DNA from: Cordia subcordata | Taxonomy: Eukaryota > Streptophyta > Magnoliopsida > Boraginales > Cordiaceae | Assembly: GCA_028554755.1 (NCBI GenBank) | Contig: JAPTOF010000025.1 | Span: 620,001-684,000, forward strand | Direction: 5' to 3' | DNA length: 64,000 bases | Shown here: positions 46,798-57,742 of the stretch, in pieces | Layout: each line of letters starts with the position of its first letter | Numbering within the stretch: the stretch's first letter is position 1 | Position numbers and translations under genes: made by a program | The notes under the pieces: generated by a model | The model's input: the letters and a program-made list of their open reading frames with translations, nothing else | Told to the model about the DNA's origin: nothing | Database searches by the model: none

Positions 46798-47244
46798 GTC
46801 TTCAAGCAAATCGAGTAAAGCACATATACAAGCAAATTAGCATTACAAAGCAAGTAAGGGTAGTGAGGATGGGGTAGAAACATGGGAAACAAGTGGAGAA
46901 AGGATGGATACAACCCTGTGTTGTCTTCAAAGCACTCCACGCCAATGACAAATCACCATAATACTAACCTTGTGACTCACAATCTATAAGCACTCTAAGA
47001 AAACAAGGTTAGTAGCATTGCCTATGTAATCTTGCATTGGCATGTGCACTAATAAGAAACGGTGTATCTTATAGGAAGAATGGATTAGGAATTCAACATT
47101 TTGGTGAAGGTGAAATAAAAAGAAGTATAACAAACAAGTGCAACATTGCCAAAATTTTAACCTAGGTTGCTTCCTAGTAGCGCTAACAACTATGCCATCA
47201 GCCAAGCGAACACCAACTCTTTTTCAACCTCCATATATGGGATT
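46798..47244 (-). other. Athila 3' untranslated region fragment (old copy)
   Basis: Matches 40185-40660 with many differences; begins in the internal hairpin (TTCAAGCAAAT at 46801). The short frame at 46984-47205 is not supported as a gene. The polypurine tract and 3' LTR are missing. Confidence 0.78.
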
Positions 47245-48420
47245 TTAAAGAATTAATACTTCCACATGAGCCATACTCGGATCATATGCATGCTTCAAGT
47301 GTTGCTTGTTCACTGTCAACTCTCGACCATCCTTCAAGTCCTTGATCTTGACCACTCCAGAAAGGAAGGCTATCAACACTTCATACGGACCATCCCATCT
47401 TGACGTGAGCTTACCTAGAAAGAGTTCCAAACGTGAGTTAAATAGCCAAACTTTATCAGAGTTAGAGAATGATTTCTTAAGAATGTGTTTATCATGCAGC
47501 TCTTAATCGTATCCTTGTAATGCTTGGCGTTCTCACACGCCTCAAATCTAAGCTACTCCAACTCGGCTAGGTCTAGCTTTCTTTTTCTCACCCACCCTTG
47601 CCAAATCAAAATTTAAGGCCTTGATGACCCAATAAGCCCTATGCTCAAGTTCTACCAGGAAGTGACAAGCTTTCCCATAAACCAATCTATACAGACACAT
47701 ACCAATGGGAGTCTTAAAAGCAATACAGTAAGCCCACAAAGCATTATTCAATCTAATAAACTAATCTCTCCTACCGAGCCTAACCGTCTTCTCTAAAATG
47801 TGCTTGACTCCCTATTGGACACCTCTACTTGTCCAGTAGTTTATGGGTGATAAGGAGTAGCAACCTTATGGGTAACTGAATATCTCTTTAACAAAGCCTC
47901 TAAACTTTTATGACAAAAATGCAATCACTCATCTGTAATCAAGACCTTAGTGACTCCAAATCTAAAGAAAATGTTCTCCTTAATGAATTTCACCACTACC
48001 CTATGGTCATTAGTCTGTGTGGGAATAGCTTCTACCAATTTGGACACATAGTCTACGGCCACTAAAATGTATTGGTACCCAAAAGAAGACGGAAATAGAC
48101 CCATGAGATCTATACCCCAGACATCAAACAACTCACATGGAAGAATAGAGGATAAAGGCACCATGTTTCTCCTAGAGATAGACCTAAATTGTTGACAACT
48201 AATACACTTTTTACAATACTCTTAGGCATCCCTAAAGAGAGTCAACCAAAACAATCCAAATTGGCAAACCCTTGCAGCGGTCTTCTTTTCACTAAAATGA
48301 CCTCCAAACCCCCCATCGTGACACATGCTCAATATGCTCTCAAACTCATCCTCGGCTACATACTGGTGAATCATTTAATCTGCACACACATTGAAAAGAT
48401 AGAGATCCTCTTGAAAGAAA
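47245..48420 (-). pseudogene. Athila integrase (old copy)
   Basis: Pieces in several frames: C-terminus ([15 protein letters not shown]), the middle ([34 protein letters not shown]) and the core ([28 protein letters not shown] and VTKVLITDE). The zinc module near 48200-48330 is broken. Substitutions such as MGL for MGP and many stops show greater age than the two large Athila copies. Confidence 0.87.
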
Positions 48421-49860
48421 TGTCTCACTTATGCTACGAACCTATCTCTCTCTCTTCTCCCAATGGGAGGGAAAATGCCCTGTGGCAAGATAATTGACAA
48501 TGTGAGCAAACCAAGGTATGTGATGAGAGACGACAAACAATTGCTCATCAGGAAAGGAATCACAAAAAGAAGATGGATCACTAGGAGGCTCACTAACAAG
48601 ACAGGAAAGGTAATCTGCTACTAAATTCTTATCCCGGATTTCAAAGTCAAACTCTTGAAGAAGGAGCAACCACCAAATCAAGCAGGGCTTCTCTTTCTTA
48701 GACAACAAATACCTCAAAGTCGCATGATCAGTGTAGACAATCACTTTAGACCCTAGGATATACGACCTAAACTTATCGAGGAAGAGGACAACTACTAGAA
48801 ACTCTTTTTCTATGGTGGTAAAGTTCTTTTGGGCTCCATCAATAGTCTTACTAGCATAATACACTATATTGGGCCACTTGTCTTGTCGTTGCCCTGAAAT
48901 AGCTCCTATCACATAATTGGATGCATCACACATAACCTCAAATGGGACACTATAGTCAGTGGCTTGTTGATCAAGGTGAAGGACAATAAGGATTTAAGCC
49001 TATTAAAAGCCCTAACACACTCATCATCAAGTTCAAAGGAAACATCTTGTGCTAAGAGACTAGATAAGGGACGTGCAATATGACTAAAATCCTTAATAAA
49101 CCTACGATAAAATCTTGCATGTCCTAGAAAAGATCTAACATCCTTAACACACTTAGGAGCAGGCAATTTCTCAATTAATTCTACCTTAGTTGGGTCAACT
49201 TGAACACCACTAGATGAGACAACATGACCTAAAACTATCCTCTGCTACACCATGAAATGGGACTTCTCCCAACTCAACACTAAGTTCTTCTCTACACGAG
49301 TCTAGACTAAAGAAAGGTGACTCAAGCACTCATCAAAGCTATTACCAAAGACTGAGAAGTCATCCACAAAAATCTCTAGATGTCTCTCAATCATGTCACT
49401 AATAATGGTCATCATACACCTCTAAAAAGTTGTTGGGGAGTTACATAGACATAAATATAAAGGCATCCTCCGATAGGCAAAAGTACCATAAGGACAAGTA
49501 AATGTGGTTTTCGGGAAACACAAGGATCTTATTATACCCAGAATAGCCATTTAGAAAACAATAGTAGCTATGCCCAGCTTCTCTATTTAAGATTTGGTTT
49601 AAAAAGAGCAATGAGAAATGATCCTTCCTTGTTTTGGAGTTAAGCTTCCTATAGTCAATACAAACTCTCCAACCCGTGGGAGCACGCGTATGGATGAGCT
49701 CTCTTCTCTTATTGTCTACAACCATGATCCTGGACTTCTCAGGGATGACTTTGACTGGGCTAACCCACACACTATTGGAGATTGGATAGATAATATCCAC
49801 ATCTAAAAGCTTAATGATCTTTTTTCTTAACTATTTCACTCATGTGTAGGTTTAGCCTCC
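48421..49860 (-). pseudogene. Athila RNase H and RT (old copy)
   Basis: RNase [21 protein letters not shown] and [15 protein letters not shown]. Connection: [32 protein letters not shown] active-site region at about 49355-49375 with the FMDD tract altered at its Met codon. RT start: SVWVSPVKVIPEKS and [12 protein letters not shown]. Several frameshifts and short deletions, for example near 49520, where part of the [10 protein letters not shown] block is lost. Confidence 0.87.
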
Positions 49861-51074
49861 TTTGCATCTACCTAGAAGGAACGGCTCCATCCTAAAGGTA
49901 AATGTGATGCATACAAACTGAAGGATCTATACCTTTCAAGTTATCAATTTTCTACCCTATAGCCTTCCTATGTTTCCTAAGAACCTCTAAGAGACGCTTC
50001 TAGTGCTTACTAAAAAGATCTGAAGCTATGATAACTGGAAGGGTCTTACTAAGGCCTAGGAATGCATTGTTCAAATTGTCAAGAAGGGGTTTTAGCTCTA
50101 AAGATAGGTTAGGCTCAACCAAGGGCAACTCAACCTCAAACATCACTAGAATTAAGATTAGAAGGAGCAACCTCAAGTGATATATCAATCGTGGAATCCT
50201 CAACCATGGAGGTAGAAGCTACACATTTGTGCTCTAAGGTCTTCAAATCAAAGCTGGACAAAAATTTCTCAAATTTTCTCAATTCTTCTCTATCAGTCAT
50301 AGTCCTCTTTATAAAGTCCTCGACACAAGAATCAATAACATCCACTTTAAAGCACTCTTCTCTATCCTCTTCTCTTCTTGCACCAGCCCCATTTACTGCC
50401 TCGGCAACCTTCATGGTGGACCTCAAATTCCCAATTTTTATCTCTTATAACCCTGACCTATAATGAATAATAGTATTTGTGGTAGCAAGGAAGGGGTGAC
50501 TTAATAAAACGGGGTAGAATACTTAGAATCATGACCTAAATCCATATCCAATACAAAGTCAACAGGGTACACGAATTCACCTACTTGGACCATAACATCT
50601 TCTACCACACCCCTAGGTCTACGCTCAAACCTATTAGCTAGCTAAAGAGTGACATGTGTAGAGGACAACTCAAATAAACCTAGCTATTGATAGATGGAGT
50701 AGGGAATAAGATTCATACTAGACCCTAAATCTAGCAAGGTGTGATCAATCTGGGTCTCACAGATCCTACAAGGAATGGTGAAAGCTCCGGGGTCACTCAT
50801 CTTGGTCAGATGGCCCAAAGTACAATTACTACTCATATTTTCTGTAAGCCTTACCATCTTAGGAATGTTTAATGATCTACGCTTCCTTGTAGAAAGGTCC
50901 TTGAAGAACCTAGAATAAGAGGGATGGAAAGAATCGCATCTATCAAAGAAGATTAACCTTATGGTCCTTAATAAACTCTAAGATCTTGAAAAACCTAGAA
51001 TCCTCACTATGAGTGGGCCTCTTTAGAGCATATGGGAAGGGAACTCTAGGTGCAACACTTCTAGACATATGGGA
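49861..51074 (-). pseudogene. Athila protease region (old copy), cut by copia-2
   Basis: Contains the linker ([19 protein letters not shown]) and the protease (active-site DLGSS near 50718-50735, in broken frames), then the region before protease (KFFKDL...RKRRS-like). It stops at 51074, where the copia-2 3' LTR begins. The rest of gag is not found on the other side of the copia element, so the far side has been replaced. Confidence 0.83.
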
Positions 51075-52963
51075 TGTAGGATCGATAATATTACATGTGA
51101 TCTATCCTAGTCCCTATTTTCAAAAATACTACCAAGAAAACATGCTAGGAAAATAAAATAACCACATAACACAAACAAGAACATGCTTAAGAACATATAG
51201 AACATAACTAGTATTTTGCAAAATATGTAAAGCTAACCTCTTGAAGCGTGGGGCCTTTGATGAAGCTAAAATCGTCACGAGCTTTGTTCCCCCTCACGAA
51301 CAAGGCCACCAAAAAAATTTTACTATAAGGGTGTCACAATATGCAACTCCTTAGTCTTCTTCCTTATGGTTAAAGAGACTTTTCTTGAGAGAATAGCCTC
51401 TTGTGTGGGAAGAAGCAAACTAATATGCTCTTGAAAATCTAGAGCAAAAAAAAACCACACAATAAGTGTGTACTATATGTTGTAGTATTCTCTTGCCAAA
51501 ATGGAAGAGATCAACTTCAAAATTTTTGGATGCTAGAAATGGTTTAAGGTCTTTCCTATTTATAGAAAAAAGTTTGGCACCTAAACCTTGTAAACTTTCC
51601 ATGTGGGAAGTTTTTTCCTTATAGTAAATGTTTGCCACATGTCAGGGAAGTTACTTGTACAATTTGAATTTTTCATGTAGTAACTTTTTAGCACATGTCT
51701 TGGAAGATTGGGCTAAGCCCATAATCTAAGCCAAACACATAGTCCATAATCCATGTGGAGGCCCAAGCCCAATAAGAAACCATCCAAGCCTAATTAGGTT
51801 ATCTTGGACTCTAAAGAAAGCCCAAACCCAATTCCAGGCTTCGGCCCAATAAGGCTATTACCACAATATGGAATTTGCTCTTTCAAGATTACTCTCTCAA
51901 AGTCATTTCAACTAGGGAAGGGACCAAGAAGACACAATTAACCTTGGCTTCCAAAAATAATAAAAAATGTCCTTGCTTGATCTAGGCGACATAATAATAA
52001 TTATTTTTAACTCCAATCTATTCCACCATAAGATCAAAGTTGCACTCCAAGAATAATTGCCATTACCCAAAAGCTTGTCACAAAAGAATGTGAACTTTGT
52101 TTTTGACCTACTAAATAACCGACCATAATGCCCCTCTATGTATACCCATAGCTAAGACCGGTCTTTTGGCCTGTGTACTATCACCTCCTTAGCTATATCT
52201 TTTTCCGTTGAGTTTCTTGTCCTATTGCCAACCATCTTTGGTCATGGAATCTCTTGATCTCAGGAGCGACCCTCAAGCCATATGACCGATACACCCATAA
52301 AGGTAGTATCACTAGATCTAGATTCAGATGATAAATATGGACAATCCCAAAGAGGGCACATAGATTCCATATTGCATATGCATGTTCCAATTAATTAGAA
52401 CTCAGCACTCAATGCACAAGGCTGTTGATCCTAATAAAGTAAGATCTCACCCATAATGAATCAAAGTACCAAACCCTAACTTCATTAGTTCATCCAGATA
52501 TGCTCAAGATTAAGAGCAATGATCATTTAGTAGCAGTGAGAATCTTGTTTTCTTTCTTTGATAGTACGTCTCTAGAAAACATACTCACAATGGTCCTGTC
52601 AAATACGTGGCACACGTACTATTGAGACAAATCCAAAAAGTGCTCCAATGACCTAGGTAGATCACCCTCAATGAGGAGACTTGCTCAATATAATCTTATC
52701 CTAGTAGAGTGCCCAACACTACCATTTGGTTACGGACTTAATTTATGACGTGACTAAATCTAGACTTGGACCTACTGTACGTCCAACCTCACTACGCACC
52801 CAAGTCATTAGTTCAAGTCAAGTGACCTTTATGCATATGTCAATAAAACATACCAGAGATAATATGTTAGGAACTTATAATGCCATTTAGCAAAATGATT
52901 ATACATTGTTTGGCATCCAAAATGTTATATACAAGTGAGCTTTAGGGCATACTAATCCTAACA
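51075..52963 (-). repeat. copia-2 3' LTR
   Basis: TGTTAGGATTAGTATGCC to ATCGATCCTACA, about 1889 bp, aligned over its length with 3585-5469. Keeps the canonical TG...CA ends. Confidence 0.9.
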
Positions 52964-52977
52964 ATCTCCCACTTGCA

Positions 52978-53839
52978 CTAAAGATCACTTCTGTACAACT
53001 TAATACCCATAGACTCCAAATGTATAGTAAACATTTTCTCTGGAAGAGTCTTTGTAAATGGGTCTGCTAGGTTTTCTGCTGAAGCTATCTTTTCAACTAC
53101 AACATCTCCTCTCTGGATAAACTCACGGATCAAATAATATTTCCGCTCCATATGTTTACCCTTTTTGTGATTCCTGGACTCTTTACATTGTGAAATAGCA
53201 TCGTTGTTGTCGCAATATAATGTTATCGATTTGTGAACTACCGACACAACTTCTAGGTCTAAAAAGAACTTCCTCAGCCACACTGCCTCTTTCGTAGCCT
53301 CATATGCTGCTATATACTCGGCCTCTATGGTAGAGTCAGCAATGCAAATTTGCTTCACACTTCTCCATGAAATAGCTCCTCCTGACAGAGTGAAAACATA
53401 TCCAGAAGTAGACTTCCTGGAATTTCTGTCGGACTGGAAATCCGAGTCTATATAGGCTAATAGCGTTAAATCATCTGCACGGTATTCCAACACATAATCC
53501 TTAGTTCCTTGCAGGAATTTGAATATATACTTAACCGCGACCTAATGTGCCGGTCCGGGGTTTGACTGATATCTACTAACCATGCCAACAGCAAAGCAGA
53601 TCTCTGGTCTAGTACATAACATGGCATACATGAGGCTTCCAACCGCTGAAGCATAAGGAACTCGTTTTATGCTCTCTATCTTCTCAGGTGTTTTAGGACA
53701 TTGATCTCGAGAAAGATAAACTCCATGTCTAGAAGGTAATGAGGCCTTCTTAAAGTTTTGCATGTTAAACCTGACCAATATCTTCTCAATAAATGAAGCT
53801 TGAGATAGGGCTAGCCTTTTGTTCTTACGATCTCACATA
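52978..53839 (-). pseudogene. copia RT C-terminus and RNase H
   Basis: RNase H frame of 171 codons (52978-53493): LLAYIDSDFQSDRNSRKSTSGYVFTLSGG, IEAEYIAAYEATKEAVWLRKF, LYCDNNDAISQCKES, and the end ENLADPFTKTLPEKMF. The preceding RT part (53542-53778) keeps RDQCPKTPEKIESIKRVPYASAVGSLMYAM, including the codons deleted in copia-1. A stop and frame change near 53500 separate them. The catalytic YVDD region is not present. RNase H would remove the RNA strand during reverse transcription. Confidence 0.9.
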
Positions 53840-54419
53840 GCCTTTTATTCTACACGTAGTTAATCTAGGACACATAGGACTTAGAACCATAGTTAAACGC
53901 CTCCTTGAGGAGACGATACCCATACTCTTGTACATACTGCATTACTTTCAATTTGTGCACTTGCGGGTTTTTAAAACAACATCAAGTTTTTTGCGCCGTT
54001 GTGGGAGGCACGGTTGGGTTCTTTGATTTATGTGTTCTAAGTTGGTTATGTGCTTTGGTATTTATGTTATTGTTCTAGTAGTAGTCTCAGTTTTTGCTGT
54101 TCTCTTTTATTTTCATGATAGTTCGTGTTTTGTTTTTTCATTGTGTTTTGTTTGATTTAGCGTTTCTATTTAGTGTTATTTTTTTGTTGTTTTTGGGGAC
54201 TTGTGGTTTCTTTGCTGTAGATTTAGGTTGAAAGTGCAGTTTTAGGGGTTGAAAAGTTGGAATGAGATTTTGTTTCTTTTTGTGCATGCTTGGTAGACAT
54301 TCACTTAGACTTAACTTAGTTCCTTTTAATCCTGAACCACAGAGATTTCACTATCGTCTAAGGAGCACAATCTAGGTGAAATGGCAGAAAATAGGAATGA
54401 TCTCTCTCTTTCTGTTCCC
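53840..54419 (+). repeat. End of a fourth LTR type (LTR-D), decayed primer site and leader
   Basis: 53840-53984 follows the conserved U5 end of the Athila LTRs loosely (TACATACTGCATTAC, then GTGCACTTGCGGGT, ending CATCA). After AGTTTT comes TTGCGCCGTTGTGGGAGG, a damaged tRNA-Asp primer site at about 53991-54008. The rest is a T-rich leader like 17234-17494, reaching LRLNLVPFNPEP-like gag start codons (54302-54340), before LTR-A cuts it at 54420. Confidence 0.72.
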
Positions 54420-56314
54420 TGGTGCGTCTTTCAAGTGCAAGCTCTAAAAAACCCGCAAGCGTACAGATAGTGCAATATAGTGTGTACAAGTGTGGGTGTC
54501 GAACCACAGGGAGGCGTGAATAATGTGGGTGAATTCTATGCTTGGTGTTCTAGAAAGTGCCAAAAAGAAAGATCTAAACTAGACATATTTTTGGGGTTTT
54601 GGATTATCGGGAGCTCTAGGTAAAGGAAATAAAACTAAACTATGAATATGAAAAATGGGAACACAAGTTGGTCAAGAGAGAACTAACAATTGAGAAGGGG
54701 TTAGGGTGACTTTGACTTATGAATGGGTAATTCTGTACTCAAATGCTATGGGATTAAGGGATGATGGCTAACTATCATGAGTTCTCTTAACTAGGTTGCT
54801 ATTTAGTGTCCTAATTTCCCCCTAGGACTCGGTGCGGGTCCGTTCCTAGGCGGCGCCTCCTAGAGCTACGGCATGGTCCTTATGACCTAGGGCCTCAAAA
54901 GTGACTAACTAACTTCCTAGGTGACTTAGAATGAACCTACCTTAGTACCTAAACCTTTGGCTAGATTTCAATCCAAGACCTAGTGTTTCTAAGGTCGACT
55001 AAACCTATCCGGAAACCTATTGGCTGGATTTAAAGCCAAAGGAGAATCGGTCTAGACTAGCCCTAAATTACACTTCGTCATTCTAAGGTCACTACAATAG
55101 GATTTGACTTGCTAGTGCGTTCATACATGTTCAAGGCCAAGGTACTCATGAATAATGGAACCTATTCAACTACCAAACATCATCATGTTCAATTCACACC
55201 ATTAGAAATAATTAACAACCAACATGTATGTGTTGTTGAAGTTATATTCATTACTAGGCATGCAAATATATATATAGACATGAATAAAAGCATTACCAAC
55301 TTCATAGCATCCATATATAAACACATAGACATGATTATAACATGGATTAGATGTGTTTAGTGACAAACAAACTTCAATTTATACACATGTTGCTCATCTA
55401 GGCATTTTATCAAGCACTTAGACATGAATGAGAAAATACCCATTTGAACAAGAAAATTCAAAACATGTATATATATTCAGCCATCATATCCCATATCATA
55501 AGAGTATATAGTTAACCCATTACATAAGTTAAATCACCCTACACAAGTCTATTCAATCATAATAGGAAATAGAATGAAAGAGAGATAATGAAGCTTCCTT
55601 TTCATCCTAGCTAATCTTGTACAAAGCTTTTGAGCAAACTTGATTCCAAATGTTTGAACCCTCCAAATCAAGCTTGGTTCTTAGTGAGGAATGTGTGAAA
55701 AGTGTGTGTGAGGTGGGTGGAATCTAGGGTTAAGTGTGTGAGAATTTAAGGTGTGAAGTGCATGTTAATTTTCCAAAAAGTCCTCCCTTTTTCTACAAAA
55801 TCGGGCCCTATTTATATGTTATCAGCACATTGCCGGTTGACCCTCGGCTTCTGGACCTAGCTCAACCGGCTTTTTGATGATGCTTTCAGGATTGGCCGGT
55901 CGACCTAGTTGATCGATCGACTCTGGAGGGGTGGTCATCCGACTACTTTTGACACCTCTCTGGAGTGGCCGGTCAACCTAGCCAGTCGATCGGCTCTTTT
56001 TCCTTGGTCGTCCGGCTGACTTTCTTCCTCTATTCTTCGTCTTTTCGGCCTCTGGTCTTCTCTCTTAGACTCGTGCATTGCCCATTTTCATCACCTTTCA
56101 TCGTCCAATCTCGATCTTAACCCAAAGTTCACCTAAATCATTAAAAATAAGCAATTAATGTGGCAATCTGTCTCTTAAACTGAATATATACAATTGCCTA
56201 TGCTTAAGTCTATTACTATCAAAAGCACTACACTAATGCATCATTATGAACACTCAACACCTCTTAAATATAGGTAAATGACAATGCAAACACACACAAA
56301 AACACAACACATCA
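54420..56314 (-). repeat. LTR-A, 3' LTR of the right-hand Athila element
   Basis: 1895 bp. Palindrome array at about 55828-56015 with several decayed units, TATA box about 55808-55817. U5 hairpins are eroded (54960-54980 reads TTGGCTAGATTTCAATCCAA). Confidence 0.92.
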
Positions 56315-56791
56315 ACACCCCCAAACCTTCTCCTTGCTTGTCCTCAAGCAAGCCCAATCTTAAATTTATTTCTAAAGCTGATACAATTGATTGCCTAAAG
56401 GATTGACTCGCTATCAAGACTAGTCTAAGAAGCATGAAGGGGGCATTCTTATTGTGGAAAGATCTCCGAATCTCTTTGGATCCTCCCTCTACTCATAAGG
56501 GGTCTCGTTCCTCGTGAGAATTTCCCAAGTAGCCAATTCACCACAAGCCTAGGATTCTAACTCACGCACTCGGGATGTTGATATTTCGTGCTCCCTCAAC
56601 TAACATGGCCTCCCCAACATGCACCAAGACTCAAAGACAAGAAGAGAGAATATTCAAACACAATGGCTTATAAAAAGCCTTATTCACGTATCTACAAAGA
56701 TGATAACTTGTGCTAAGTTGACATTGTGTCACTTATGCACTTATTAACAAACTTTTTGGTGCCTTTGGGTTTTTTTTCTCTTTTTCACTTC

Positions 56792-56833
<42 letters not shown>

Positions 56834-57742
56834 CACCTTTTTGCCTTTTTCAATTTTTTTTTTTTGGATTTTTCATGCTTTGTATTGTATTCACAAAAAG
56901 AAAGAAAAAGAAAGGCTTAGGCGCATCAAAAAGAACCAATCAAGGAAGGAGCGCTCACATCAACAACCCTTTTCCAACACTCTTTCCTACCAAGCTATGG
57001 GGTGGCTACAAGGGTTATTCTTTCAAGGTTCTTACTCCCCACAACTTTGAAGGACATCCCCTCCAAGGCTTAGTTTTCAAACCACTCTATTCATTTCCCC
57101 ACAATGCCTCTCATCTTCATAAATCAATAGAGTCAACCACAGAAGCCAACGCAATGATCAACTAAGAAATAAACAACTTTACATGCATAAAAATTGAAAA
57201 ATTTTCACCATTTTTAAACGCATAATGCAATCTACCCTAAGCAAGATATACAACAAGAAAACGAAACTCCCACACCCCTAAACCGAAACTTTGCTTGTCC
57301 TCAAGCAAATATATCAAAACACATAAACTAGCAATTTGGCATTACGAAGCAAGTAAGGGTGGTGGGGATGGGGTACAAACATGGGGAAGAAGTGGAGAAA
57401 GGATAGATACAACCTTGCATTTTCTTGAAAGCTTTCCATGCCAATGATAAATCACCATATTACTAATCCTGTGACTCACAATTCATAAACACTCACAAAG
57501 AACACAAGATTAGTAGCATTGCCTATTCATGGTTGCGTTGGCACGTGCAATAATAAGCAGTGGTGTATCTTATGGGACAAAGGATCAGGATTCAACACTT
57601 TGGTTTGGGTGCAAGAAAGACAAAAGAAAGAAAATAAAAGGAAAAGAAAGTGAAACAAATGCAAAACTGCAAAATTGAATCTAGGTTGCCTCCTAGTAGC
57701 GCTAACCACCATGCCATCAGCCAGGCAAACAACAACTCATCT
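56315..57742 (-). other. Athila 3' untranslated region, polypurine tract and TA microsatellite
   Basis: Terminal tract with hairpin next to the LTR (56334-56351) and an internal hairpin near 57290-57307. A (TA)19-type repeat lies at 56794-56831, where other copies have a short AT-rich run. No gene is seen. Confidence 0.85.

Larger units (their letters stand above)
51075..53839 (-). mobile_element. Ty1/copia retrotransposon (copia-2), 5' truncated
   Basis: Same family as copia-1, opposite orientation. The 3' LTR is complete and is preceded on the minus strand by the purine tract AGTGGGAGAT (52964-52973), RNase H and the end of RT. It breaks off at about 53839, near the RT block that follows VLGIKLM in copia-1, and joins an unrelated LTR end. 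Upstream RT, integrase and gag are lost. Confidence 0.9.

Noticed and set aside
56726..57165. Frames with poly-Tyr/Ile and Lys-rich stretches
   Set aside because: Translations of a TA microsatellite and A-rich runs in the 3' untranslated region; they are not conserved between copies.
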